This document shows positions 25,020-36,159 of a stretch of 64,000 bases of DNA, one piece after another; the first letter of the stretch is position 1; every line of letters begins with the position of its first letter. The DNA comes from Diphasiastrum complanatum (lineage: Eukaryota; Streptophyta; Lycopodiopsida; Lycopodiales; Lycopodiaceae). The DNA is taken from the NCBI GenBank assembly GCA_029204225.1, contig CM055096.1:39342461-39406460 (forward strand), in the 5' to 3' direction. The notes under the pieces are model-generated. The model saw nothing but the letters and a program-made list of their open reading frames with translations. It was not told the DNA's origin and did not search any database. The position numbers and the translations under genes are program-made.

Positions 25020-26995
25020 ATCTCTCTCACACTAGCCATTTCCACAATGGATCTGTTTTTCCATTCTGCAACTCCATTCTGTTGTGGTGAATAGGGTGCA
25101 GTAGTTTGTCTCTTGATCTCCTGATCCTTGCAACAATTTATAAACTCTGTTTAAAAATACTCACCGCCACCATCTGATCTGAAGGTCTTAATATAACAAC
25201 CTGTTTGTTTTTCAACTAGATCCTTGAACTCTCTAAACTTGGCAAAAGCATTAGATTTCTTGCTTATGAAATAAATCCAGATATGTCTACTATAGTCATC
25301 AATGAATGTGATGAACCACTAATGGACCTAGTTTGTATTGGTCCACACAGATCACTATGAACAAAATCAAGAATGCCATTGGCTCTTCTTGCTCCATCTT
25401 TGGGAAATCTTTCTCTATGTTGTTTTCCCAAAATGCAACCCTCACAAATTTTTCTTTCAAAAGAGATATCAGGCAATCCAACAACTAGATTATCTCTTTT
25501 AAGGATTTGCAAGCTTTGAGCACTAATATGCCAAACCTTTGATGCCAAAGGTCACTTCGACTATCAATAATGCTTACCTTAGCTTGAGTAAAAGTTCTCG
25601 CATTCAATTTGTAGAGTCAATTCTCGTTGACTATAGCTCCTGTAGCAATCACTTTGTAGTGATTCTTGATGTTTTTGACAAGACATTTGTCGCTGTCAAA
25701 CTCAACCTTGAGTTGTTGATCAACTATCATCCCAACAAATAGTAGATTGTTAGCTAAGCCAGATACATATTGCACATTGCTCATCCGCTTTATCTTCCCA
25801 CTGGCTAACTTCGTACCACTCCAAATCCTTTAATAGATAGCAATTGGCCATCGGCTTGCCCAACTTCATCACTATTGTAAGTTTCCTTGAGTTCTGATAA
25901 CCACTCTTTCCTTGAAGTCATGTGCTTGGACGCACCACTATCAATGTACCAGGTATCCTTGGCTTCATCACTTGTCATAATGCTGTAATGAACAAGTTTG
26001 AACTTTCACCTATATCATCTTCATATTGATCATCATTGTATTGATGTTGATTAACATAGTTGTCTTCATAATAATCATCATCAAATTGATGTTGATCAGC
26101 ATAATTGCCCGCTTGCCATTTGCCTTTTTTTTGTTCTATCTCCTTCTGTATCTTGAAGCATTCAGGCTCCCAATGGCCAAGTTTGTTGCAATATCTACAA
26201 TTTCCAGATTTATTTTGCCTAGAATAGCTGCGTCCTTGACCTCGGCCTTAATTCCAATTGCCTCGATTCGAACTACCATTGGCTTGCTCATGAAATTGTT
26301 GAAATGATCCTCGGCTTGAGTTTCCTCCTCTCGATTGATACCTTCCACGACCAAATCTTCTACCTCGTCCTCTAACTGCAAGAGCTTGATCATAGCCCCT
26401 GTTACGATGATTCAAGTTCTCTTGACATTGCTCTTCCTGCAAAAGCAATCCACCTAGTTCTTCATAGGTTGGAAGATTTTCTCTTGTGGCTATACTCGTC
26501 ACAAACATCTGATATGACTCACTCAGACTATTTAATGTTAATTGCACGATCTCACGATTTTGTACTCACTCTCCAACTGCCACTAATTGGTCATGAATCT
26601 CTTTGATCTTCAGTATGTGATCGGCAATAGTTGCACCATCATCCATCCACAATGTATGCAACTTTGTCTTCAGAAATAATATTCGAGATGTATTTGTCAT
26701 TTCAAACAATGTCTTCAATGTATCTCATGCTTCTTTTGGTCCTTCTGAATCCAAAATATGGGGAATAACTGCATCTCTAACTGATAAGTTGATGACATTC
26801 TGGGCTTTCTGTTTTCACCTGTCAAATGTCCGCTAATCTTCTTCAATCACTGGTCTTGTCTCTTCACCTGTCACGATCTCCCATGGCTCCTTTTCCATCA
26901 AAATGTCAGTTTGAATTTCCAAACTGCATAGTTGCTGGCTCCATCCAATTTGCTTGACTCATTAAAGACACTCTCGCTTAGAGTTGCCGTTACTG
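25020..26995 (-). pseudogene. Ty1/copia gag-protease-integrase remnant (copia A)
   Basis: Reading down the minus strand gives: gag of the UBN2 type from about 26995 (KLDGASNYAVWKFKL; SESYQMFVTSIATRENLPTY near 26500); an Arg/Gly-rich stretch (26390-26290); a CCHC knuckle near 26200 (CRYCNKLGHWEPEC); the protease signature WYIDSGASKHMT near 25950; the pre-integrase domain (WHISAQ ... CEGCILGKQHRERF, 25530-25430); and an integrase core start (HSDLCGP; GVAEWKNR near 25060). Several stops and frameshifts break it. It ends in the integrase around 25020, so reverse transcriptase, RNase H and the 3' LTR are gone. Confidence 0.85.
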
Positions 26996-27059
26996 GATAG
27001 ATGAGTTTGGATCACGAAATTTATCACACCACAGAACTGTATATTTTTGGTTGTACACT

Positions 27060-27310
27060 TGATATTGATATGACGCGCGAGTGTACGACTGCTCGAGATT
27101 CTCTTTAACTTGCGCGCATGGATCTGATATTGGTACGAATATGCGATATCGGTGTGACGCGCAGATGTATGACTGCTTTGGATTTTCTTTACCTCTGGCG
27201 CATCGATCTGATATTGGTATTGATATGCGATATCGGTATGACGCACGGATGTACGACTGCTCTTGGTTTTCTTTACCTCCGGTGCATTGATCCGATATTG
27301 GTACGGACAA
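27060..27310 (-). repeat. 84-bp minisatellite in the leader of copia A
   Basis: About three copies of an 84-bp unit, with GATCTGATATTGGTA at 27121 and 27205 and GATCCGATATTGGTA at 27289. Because 84 is a multiple of three, the minus strand stays open for 106 codons and spells a 28-residue repeat (PISDPCA, KEN, QSY). It lies between the PBS and gag. Confidence 0.85.
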
Positions 27311-27561
27311 GATGAAAAATAGAGAGAATATAAGAACTTTCAGAGGGAATACTCTAGATTCTCCACTTCGGTGCGGCGGCTACGCCGCCTCCTCTTTGGA
27401 AAGATTTCAAAATGTGTGATTGTTCAAAAGATAGAGATCAATAATGTGAAAAGTATGAAGCCTCCTAACTCTAAATGGCAGTATTAGACACCGTCTAGTG
27501 TGATTTGCAGTACCCCAAATAAACAAATGAGAGATTTCTTGGCAAACCTCTCACACAACTG

Positions 27562-27775
27562 GCACTTTTCACAACAACTAGGAAGTATTGTGAAAATCTC
27601 TCCCACTCAACAGATTTTCAATCTGTCTGGTGCTACCCTGGCCTTTCTGATGCCTCCGGGAATGTACTTTTCACAACAACTAGGAAGTATTGTAAAAATC
27701 TCCCCACTAAATAGATTTTCAATCAGTCTGATACTGCCCTGGCCTTTCTGATGCCTTCGGGACTGTGTCTTCGTT
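27562..27775 (+). repeat. 107-bp tandem duplication in the copia A leader
   Basis: Two adjacent copies, each containing CACAACAACTAGGAAGTATT and CCTGGCCTTTCTGATGCC, with a few mismatches. Confidence 0.85.
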
Positions 27776-27940
27776 CCCCTCTGATGATTTGATCTCCAAA
27801 CCTGCAAAATACACCAAAGAAGAATTTCTTCCAACTGTTTTTGTCTCTCCAAGCTTTCACCTCCCGTGAAGAACTTTCTCACTTCATTGCGGAGCCTGTG
27901 ACAAGCTGTATCCATTGATCAAGCAAGCAAGACTATCGCA

Positions 27941-27952
27941 GCTCTAATACCG
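27941..27952 (-). promoter_or_regulatory. Primer-binding site of copia A, tRNA-Met type, diverged
   Basis: The plus strand reads GCTCTAATACCG against GCTCTGATACCA, the reverse complement of the tRNA-Met PBS: 10 of 12 match. It is placed just inside the LTR at 27953. Confidence 0.65.
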
Positions 27953-28194
27953 TGCCAATAATCAGATATGCAACATATCAAGCATTCACCATAAACAATC
28001 ACCACAAGAAGTCGAAAAAAGAACTTACACAATCACTCTATTGCATACTATTGCATACTGAATGTAAAATGTACAAAATGAACCATGAACTCTGATAGAG
28101 AGAGAGAAAACCTACGAGTAGACTAATAGACCAGCCTACGACTAATTATAGTTGGTAACAGTTGTCAACATTAATGTACATTGTAAACATTACA
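27953..28194 (-). repeat. 5' LTR of copia A (about 242 bp)
   Basis: On the minus strand it starts TGTAATGTTTAC and ends TTATTGGCA, then meets the diverged PBS. No partner LTR is present because the element is truncated. The outer edge abuts the MITE at 28198, so its exact limit is inferred from TG...CA. Confidence 0.55.
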
Positions 28195-28197
28195 TTA

Positions 28198-28567
28198 GAG
28201 GAGTTTTGAGCTCCAAAAAGACCCTTTAAGAATTCGTGCAAGATGTAGTTTATATTATTGAAATATTATAACACTAATACTTTTGACTTTCCATAACTTT
28301 TTAATTGTAGCTTAATAGTATGTCATCTAACATATAATTGGAAAGCCCTTGTTGAGAACTTTCCAATGCACCAAACTTTGCTAAATTCGGACTTACCACT
28401 AAAAAGTTATGCCATTTTTAGTGTGGAATCAAAATGTGGACTCAAAAAGTTACGTTATATGGATTTCAAATTTGAGTGTTTTGATTGGTCCATGTGTAAG
28501 AAAAAATTGAGAAAAAAAATATAAAAAAAATCTTTACAAATGGTCTTTTTTGAATTTAGAACTCCTC
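28198..28567. mobile_element. MITE, 370 bp, TA target duplication
   Basis: Terminal inverted repeats of about 27 bp begin GAGGAGTTTTGAGCTCC on the left; the reverse complement of the right end reads GAGGAGTTCTAAATTCA. Both are followed by AAAAAGACC. TA flanks each end (28196-28197 and 28568-28569), which suggests the Tc1/mariner class. The interior is AT-rich and non-coding. Confidence 0.7.
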
Positions 28568-29339
28568 TAATGACAATGAAGTTTATCATTGATTTCTAAC
28601 AGTTGAGTGGTTTGTCTCCACGGTCTCTTGTGCGCATCCAAGCTCAACGCGTTTGTAAAATTGTCTGTCGTCATGTCTAGCATTATACAATACTCCAAGC
28701 TTACCTATTTATTGATGTTTAAAGTATAGAGAAAGGACCATAAATGAATGTCAAAATGATTTACAAGTGATTGATTGATTGATCTACCAATTGTTACAAA
28801 ACTAGCTCTCAAAATCAGATCTAGATTGGCAATTTCAATAAAGAGCAATCAATAAATGATCAAATGAAACAAATTCGAGTACACACATGTCGGGTAGGGC
28901 CACCACTCAATCTGTTTACAGAGAATAATCCTAATCAAGTTTAGATTGCATTTGCATCATAAGATCAACAAACCAATAGAAGAAAAACTCCAGATAGTCA
29001 AGAAAACTCCAAAATCTCAATCTTGCATCCATAGTATGATTGAATGATAGTACAATATGGATCATCTTCTTGGCTGGCTGAGGAGGTCCAACATGAGTTT
29101 AGGTGTCAAATTGGCATTAGATTTATCTTAAACAAGTGAATTGTACCTAACCATTAGGTTTGCCAACTTGGTAGTTAGGTTATTCATCTACCTCTTTGAT
29201 TTGAGGAGTTTGGTCTAGAATTTAGGAATCATGACCAACTAACCTAACCTATACCTATGATTGATATCTAACCTACATATGCTACACACATGTGAGTTAC
29301 AATGTACATCAAAAAGTACTTTACAAACCAAGCTAGAAT

Positions 29340-29694
29340 TGTCATTTTTCGCACTCCTCAAATCTAGCTTGGGAAACTATGGTGCATTTATCAATTACTC
29401 CAAGTAATGATCTTAGCTTAATGAAAGAATCCTTAGACAACGATTTCGTGAATATATTAGCTAATCAATCTGATGATGCCACATGATGGAGTTTGATCTT
29501 TTTAGTTTGCACCTTCTCCCTCACAAAATGATGAGCAATCTCGATATGCTTGCTCCTTGCATGGAATGTAGCATTGGTGGAAAGTGATTGGGCTGATTGG
29601 TTGTCACAATAAATCCATGGAACATCTCGGCCTCCATGACTTGAAGCTCCACCAAAAACCTTTTGAGCCATAAGACCTCCTTGCATGTTGATGT
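29340..29694 (-). pseudogene. Copia RNase H fragment, 3' half (copia B)
   Basis: On the minus strand TCKEVLWLKRFLVELQVMEAE leads, after a one-base slip near 29610, into IYCDNQSAQSLS, FHARSKHIEIAHHFVREKV and IFTKSLSKD, the standard end of copia RNase H. At its start it carries one copy of the target duplication GATGT (29690-29694) of the element inserted next to it. The matching 5' half lies at 37679-37745. Confidence 0.85.
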
Positions 29695-29948
29695 AGTTAA
29701 GAAAACACAGTTTAAACACCCAACCGGATCAATCACAATAGCACAACATCAAGTGAAACAAGACAAGACAACAAAATTGCTCTCCATGGACTGTATTTCC
29801 AACTCATCAGTAAGTACAAAGATAAAGTTGCTTAAAAGCACTCAAAGGGCTCATAAAAGAAAGACAGCCCGATAATTCTAGAACTAAGCACACGTGGTGC
29901 CGTCAAAATAAGAAAGCATTGTATAAGTCGATCATTGCTATTTTAGCT
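29695..29948 (-). repeat. 3' LTR of copia C (254 bp)
   Basis: It runs from AGTTAAG to TTTTAGCT on the plus strand. The outer edge meets target duplication GATGT; the inner edge meets a polypurine tract (minus GAGGGAGAG, 29949-29957). Confidence 0.9.
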
Positions 29949-30040
29949 CTCTCCCTCAATGATCAATGTCTCTCTTTATTTTAGAGTTTACTCTAATCAT
30001 GGAACATAGAGTCCATGATAGTATTACAAGTAAAGGCTTT

Positions 30041-30475
30041 TTACATAACCAGATCTAAGCCAAGTTTGGCTCTAAAAGTCTCAAACTTTTCTTTACTTAA
30101 AGCTTTCGTAAATATATCAGCAACTTGTAACAACGTAGAACAATGTACAATACTTATATCTTCTTGTAGCTTCTCACGCACAAAGTGATATTTTACCTCA
30201 ATATGTTTTGTTCTTGCGTGAAAGACAAGATTCTTAGCCAATTGTATTCCACTTTGACTGTCACAGAAAATAACAGTAGGATTTACCTGCTTCATGCCAA
30301 TCTCACATAACAACTTACGTAGCCAAACAGCTTCCTGGATAGCAGATCTTAACGCTTTATATTCGGCTTCTGTAGAAGAAAGAGAAATAGTATCTTGCTT
30401 TTTGCTAGACTATGAAAAACAACCGCCACCAAAATTGAAGGCATAACCTGTTGTTGACTTTCTATCATCTATACT
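30041..30475 (-). pseudogene. Copia C RNase H
   Basis: After a TAA near 30482 the frame continues with GSIDDRKSTTGYAF, SSTEAEYKAL (catalytic Glu), AVWLRKLLCEIG, VIFCDSQSGIQLAKN (catalytic Asp) and IFTKALSKEKFE, ending at TAA 30041-30043. RNase H removes the RNA strand after reverse transcription. Two stops separate it from the reverse transcriptase frame. Confidence 0.9.
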
Positions 30476-30481
30476 TCCTGC

Positions 30482-31777
30482 CTAATTAGCGTCAACATAA
30501 CCTTGCAACTTAGGTAAAACACTTTGTCTTTTGTAGATTAGGCCAAGGTTAGGTGTACCTTTCACATACCTCAAAGTCCTTTTTGCAGCTTTCCAATGGT
30601 CCATAGTGGGTGATGACATGAATTTACTAATCAAACTTACAGCATAGCAGATATCAGAACGTGTAGTCGTAAGATATATCAAACTCCCAACTAGTTGATG
30701 AAATAGAGTAGCGTCAATATGTGCACTATCATCAATACGAGATAATTTCTTACCAGATTTGTAAGAGATGATGAAAGGTTTGCACTCTATCATGTGAAAT
30801 CTCTCCAATATCTCGCCCACATACTTGTTTTGACATAACTTGATATCACTTCCAGTTTGCCATGCTTCGACACCCAAGCAGTAGTGCATAAGATCTAAAT
30901 CTGTCATCTCAAACTGCTTGCATAAGTTGGCTTTGATAGAACGAGTGAGATTCTCATCATTTCCCGTGATAATAATATCATCAACATAAAGTACAATCAA
31001 GGCAATGCTATCATCGTTTATAAGAACATAAAGATTTGGATCTAAATTTGTTCTTACAAACCCATGAAAAAGAAAGTAATTGTCAATGCGTCCATACCAT
31101 GCGCGTGGCGCTTGCTTAGGGCCATAAAGTGTTTTGTGTAGTTTACATACCTTCTGTTCTTGCCCTTTTGCCATGAAGGCCTGCGATTGGACCATGTAAA
31201 CTTCTTCCTCTAAGTCACCATTCAAAAATGCGAACTTCACATCCATTTGATGGATCTTCCACCCAAAATGAGATGCTAGAGCAATGATAAGACGTAGTGT
31301 AGTCCAGTTAGCCATTGGAGCAAATGTCTCTTCATAGTCAATTCCTTTGCTTTGCTCATAATCCCTCACTACTAGGTGTTTCTTATGCTTTGCTATCGTG
31401 CCATCTGCATGAAATTTTGTTCTAGACACCCATTTGTTGTCAATGGGTTTCTTTCCAAGTGGTAGATCAACCAACTCCCATGTATCATGTCTGTGGATGG
31501 ATTCCATCTCCTCTTCCATTGCCCTTTGCCACTCTTTGTGATCTTTTGCCTCATCAAAGGTTGATGGCTCTCGACACTTCAAGATGTCACTCATTAGGGC
31601 ATAGTTCACATGATAACAATTGAGAGACTTCCTTTCCCGCGTTGATCTTCTCACTTCTTGTGTGCTAGATCCTGGTTGATTTAGCTTTGCGTCCTTCATA
31701 ATTTTATCGTACCATTTTGGAATCTTAGATTCAGGTGATACACTACGTAAAGAGTATGTATCCCAAGGAGTGTCCAA
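30482..31777 (-). pseudogene. Copia C reverse transcriptase
   Basis: A 431-codon open stretch of the RVT_2 family. It carries WELVDLPLGKKPIDNKWV, then FAPMANWTTLRLIIALA, QMDVKFAFLNGDLEEEVYM, the conserved YGPKQAPRAWY and the catalytic YVDDIIITG, then LTRSDI-type sequence (TTTRSDICYAVSLISKFMS). The thumb and connection region end at YVDAN, followed by a stop. The active-site Asp pair is intact. The upstream join to integrase is shifted in frame. Confidence 0.93.
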
Positions 31778-31875
31778 GTAATGTCTCTTACTTCCAACCG
31801 GTTCTCCTTTATTGCTCCTATTGGCAAGTACCTACCCCTAGGCTCTTGAATAGGTGGTGTCCTTTCATACTCGTC

Positions 31876-32284
31876 CTATCGAATCTCATCTTCATGTGCA
31901 TCATCTTGTGGAGCGTCTTCTTCATCTTCTTTTTCCAAAATTGTGGGAAGTCTTTTGATGCTTTCACCACTTGCATGGTCTTCATCTTCATACCTATGCG
32001 TTTCATCAAAGATTACATCCTTGCTAATGTGAATCTTGTTTATTACAGGATCAAAACACCTGTATGCCTTCGTCCTCTCGTCATAACCGACGACGATACA
32101 CTTGATTGCTTTGGCATCAAGTTTCTTTCGCTCCTCCTTTGGCACATGTACATAGGCTTTACATCCAATGACACGAAACTTGTCATTTTTTGGCTTTATT
32201 CCTGTAAATGCTTCTTTTTGGGAGTCACATTTGGAACCGCAACTGTAGGGCTCCTGTTTTGCAAGAACGTTGCCGCATTGCACA
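31876..32284 (-). pseudogene. Copia C integrase, C-terminal part
   Basis: The minus strand starts in CNAATFLQNRSPT (a one-base slip is needed to join the next part), then EAFTGIKP, KFRVIGCKAYVHVPKEERKKLD, CIVVGYDERTKAYRCFDP and ISKDVIFDE, typical of the copia integrase tail. It is cut off from the catalytic core by the 1,992-bp insertion on its right, whose CACA duplication occupies 32281-32284. Confidence 0.85.
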
Positions 32285-33508
32285 CTTGTAATTTGCAGAG
32301 ACAAATTACTCCTAAGAAATAAAGACTTTTTTAGCTTTCAACCCAGATAGACTTTGATGATATAGAATTATTAATGATTAGTATTCTTTTAGAATATTGT
32401 ATGAATTTATTGCTTTAATGAATTTAGTAATATTGTAGAACTAAGAAACTTCAATAAACCATGTTTGATGGTATTATGAACACTGACCTTTCTTTCAAGG
32501 GATGTGCAGGTACACATGACGTACCTGAAGAATCTGAACAAGAATAAGAAGCCCTATGGGCTTAAGAACTGATCTCTCTTTGAGAGTATGTGCAGGTACT
32601 CGAGAAAGTGCCAGAAGAACAAGAATCGAAAAGAAGCTTTTTGACAAAGTCTATAATGAAGGCTTAGAAGAGTCTATAAAGAAGGCTTATTTATAAGTCT
32701 ATAATGAAGGCTCAGAGGAGTCTGTAAAGAATAGGACAACACTTAGGGTTTTAATCACCCTAGTGACTTGTTCCATTATGATTGAGGATAGGCAACCTCT
32801 AGAAAATAAGTGCCAATGTACATGACTGAGGATGGGCAACCTCTAGAAAATAAGTGCCAATGACCATGACTGAGGATGGGCAACCTCTAGAAAAAAGGGC
32901 CTAGGAATTGATGGACATTATGCAAAAACAAGATGGACATATACCTTGGCTCTTCCATAGGAAGATTGCACTTGGGTGAATTCCCAAGTTGTAACCATGT
33001 AATATTATATGTAATTAAAAGTCAAGTTGAAACCTTGTACCACCTACCTCCCACCTACTTTTTCTTATGCATTATAGGCAGTTTGACACCTAGAATGGGT
33101 CGCCCTCCTACACTCTCACTTCTATGCCAACACACCTTAGTAACTCTCCCAAGCTAGTACACATCACACATTCACCCTCCCTAACTAAAACACCTCATCC
33201 ATGCACTCCACTTCTCCCTAAGTTTAATTGGAGTCTCCCTCACATCTCATACACTTGAACTTGACACCTCATTCACTTTGGAAGGCCTCTCCACTCTCTA
33301 TATAAGTGGAAATGCGCCCCTCTACTAGGAGGATGGAAGATTGATGCATCCAAACTCTGCCATTTTGTTGCTTGTTGTGTACAGGTGCTTTGGAGAAGGG
33401 GATTGAGGCATCACCTCAAGGAGACTATGTCATATTTGTGATTGCAGGATTATTTGGAGCTCAAATCCTAGGATTTCTATCTCACTCTCAAATCACCAAA
33501 CAAACACA

Positions 33509-33580
<72 letters not shown>

Positions 33581-34276
33581 TTCTCTCTCACCTTCTCTCG
33601 AAACCATGGTATGCTCTTGAAACTATTATCCATATGTCAGAATGGCTGATCAGTACTTTTGCATGTCATAGCATCAGTGGCCTATTGTCTTTGCATGTCA
33701 TATCTAGAGCTTGCATGTCAGTTTTGAAGCTTGCATGTCACTCCATGCATTCTTGAAAGGCCATGCATGTCACTTCAGACAGTTGCATGTCAAGAATCTA
33801 TGAACCCTTATGATTGCATGTCACTTCAGACAGTTGCATGTAAAGAATCTATGAACCCTTATGATTGCATGTCAAGAATCTATGAACCCTTATGATTGCA
33901 TGTAAAGAATCTAAGATCCAACATGATTGCATGTCGGAAAGATTGAGACTGATGAAGAGATGTCTATGCTTTTGTTAAGCTAGATATGGAATTAAGATCT
34001 TTGAATATGAATTAAGACTATTTTAAGTTGATGTTCCTACATCTGAGACCCTTTTGGAATCCATTGTGAATCCTTCGGGGGAGGGGTCCCCATCTTGACC
34101 CCTCAGTGCTTCCGCTATTATGTGAATGAATCTTTGTGATGAAATGTTTTTCGAGTTTTCATTTGAAATCTTAGTTGATTTTCATTAAGTTGATCTGAGA
34201 CTAGCTTTATGTGAATGATAAGCCAATTAAATCTTTCGGCCTTTAAGAACTTAGGACAAGCCTTGCACCTCGAGTT
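32285..34276. mobile_element. 1,992-bp non-coding insertion in copia C integrase
   Basis: Integrase reads LWSEALCNAATFLQNR when 32285-34276 is removed with one copy of the flanking CACA (32281-32284, 34277-34280), so both ends are defined to the base. The plus-strand ends are CTTGTAATTTGC and CACCTCGAGTT; they are neither TG...CA nor inverted repeats. Inside are three 45-bp tandem units (32780-32915), a (CT)n tract (33512-33578) and a GCATGTCA array (33650-33950). No coding domain was seen. It could be a solo LTR with changed ends or another non-autonomous element. Confidence 0.8.
33650..33950 (+). repeat. Array of TTGCATGTCA motifs
   Basis: About a dozen copies of (T)TGCATGTMA occur in 300 bp. 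The later ones lie in longer units containing AGAATCTATGAACCCTTATG. It lies inside the 1,992-bp insertion. Confidence 0.85.
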
Positions 34277-35498
34277 CACAATGCTTCCGACCAAAGTGAA
34301 TCTGTCAAGCCCATTTGCTTCATCATGGAGTGTGCACTCTCCATAATAGTCCTGTTCTTTCTTTCAGCTACACCATTACTATGCGGCGTGTGTGACTGTG
34401 TGAATTGTCTTTTAATGTCGTGTTCCTTGCAAAAGTCCTCAAAATCATCAGATTTGTATTCGCCTTCTCTATCAGATCTTAGCACTTTAATACGTGCATC
34501 CAGTTGATTCTCTACCAAAGTCTTGAACTCCTTGAAGCGAGCAAAAGCATCAGATTTCTTCTTCAAGAAATAAATCCATGTCCTCCTAGAGTAATCATCT
34601 ATGAAAGTCATAAAATAATATGCTTTCTCCAACGACATGGTCTTCATTGGGCCGCACAGGTCGCTGTGAATGAGTTCCAACGGTTTCTTAGCTCTTGCAG
34701 CTCCACCTTTCTTGAATGTCTCCCTGTGATGCTTTCTCATGACGCATCCTTCACATATTGTATGATGATCATCCTGCAATGCCGGTAACCCTATTACCAT
34801 CTTCAGCTTTGCCATCAACCTCAAGCTCCCATAGTTCAAATGACCAAGTCTTCTATGCCACAACTCAGATTGAGATGTTGTTGAGATAGCCAAACCATAT
34901 TGTCCTGGTTTTGCAACATCCAATTTATAAAGGCCACAGTTACTATCTCTATAACCTTTCGCCACCACTTTATGAAGGGGTTCATATCCCTTATAAGGCA
35001 TCCATCCTTGACAAATTCAATCTTAAGATGTTGATTTGCCATTACACCAACAGAAAGCAAACTCTTTTTGAGTCCAGAAACATAAAGCACATTAGGGATG
35101 TTTTTGATTTTACCATCAAAAAATTGCACAGGTACATTGCCCACACCTTGTATTTGGCATTCCTCCCCATTGGCTTGAGTGACCTTATCCCCATCATGGA
35201 TTGGTGATAATTTCTCAAACCAATCACGTTTCCCGGTCATATGCCTTGTGGTGCCTAAATCTATGAACCATCTGGCACCATCATCAACCTGGGATGCCAA
35301 GGCTGATGAGAAGACACTTGTCTCGTCATCTTCTCCATCATCTTTGGCAATGTTGCCTTGTTGAGTCACTTTTTCCGCCTTTATGTCCGCTTTCTTCTTG
35401 TAACGTTCACGTGCCCAATGACCCGGTTTGTGGCAATAGTAACATTTGTCTTTTTTTTTTTTTTCCTTTTGATGACGACTCTCCCTCGTCATCATCAT
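34277..35498 (-). pseudogene. Copia C zinc knuckle, protease and integrase core
   Basis: The segment starts with CYYCHKPGHWARER (35450-35410), where the last Cys of the CCHC knuckle is Arg. The protease signature is FIDLGTTRHMT near 35270, with Leu where the DSG triad has Ser. After a frame change near 34900 come the pre-integrase domain (SELWHRRLGHLNYGSL, CEGCVMRKHHRETF) and the integrase core. The core has Asp in HSDLCGP, Asp in VLRSDREGEY and Glu in GVAERKNRTI, so DDE is intact. It stops at LWSEAL, where the 1,992-bp insertion begins. Confidence 0.92.
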
Positions 35499-36159
35499 CC
35501 TTGGATTTCTTGGGAATCCTTTTCCATTCTTGCAGGGCTTGATCCTCCTGTGGGGTTTGCCTTGACTTCACCACTTCGCGATGGTGCTCTTCTTGCAACA
35601 TGATCATGTGGAAGTATTCAAAAGTAGGCAACCTCTCCCTCGAAGCAATGCTGCTCACAAACATCTGTAGCCCTTCTGAGACACCGCTCATTGTGGTATG
35701 TACCAATTTAACATCCCTGATTGGTTCTCCAATTGCCACAAGTTGATCTCTCAACTCCTTTATCCTGGTGAAGAAAGATCCCACTGATTCACTTTCTTCC
35801 ATCCTTACTACGTTCAATCTCGACTTCAAGAACATGGCCCGAGCTGGATTGCAGGTTTGAAATTACATTCTAAGAGCTTCCCAAACTCCCCTAGCCGTTG
35901 TGGCATCACTTATATGAGTGAGTACATGGTCTTTCACTGAAAGATTGATTAAGGACAATGCTCTCTGTGCCTTTTTATCAAAGGCACTCATGTCACCTGG
36001 AGCGGTATTTGGCCGGATTTCAATACCTGCCACAATCTCCCATAACTCTTTTTCCATCAAAATGCTCTTCATTTTGAATTTCCAGATGTTGTAGTTAGAA
36101 GTCCCATCAAGTTTGCTTGCATCGCCCAAAATTGCGTCATTGATGTTTTCCATTTCCAA
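35407..36159 (-). pseudogene. Copia C gag
   Basis: UBN2-type gag starting at ATG 36159 (KLDGTSNYNIWKFKMKSILM near the start). A TAA near 35861 divides it. The second half has SRLNVVRMEESESVGSFFTRI, FVSSIASRERLPTF and a Lys-rich end. A run of ten T on the plus strand (about 35452-35463) marks the shift into the knuckle frame. Gag forms the virus-like particle in which reverse transcription takes place. Confidence 0.9.

Noticed and set aside
31735-32322. Plus-strand 195-codon frame
   Set aside because: Antisense shadow of copia C integrase/reverse transcriptase.
33650-33950. CRISPR-like array
   Set aside because: The repeats are 8-10 bp with irregular spacing, in plant DNA inside a transposon insertion; no cas genes.
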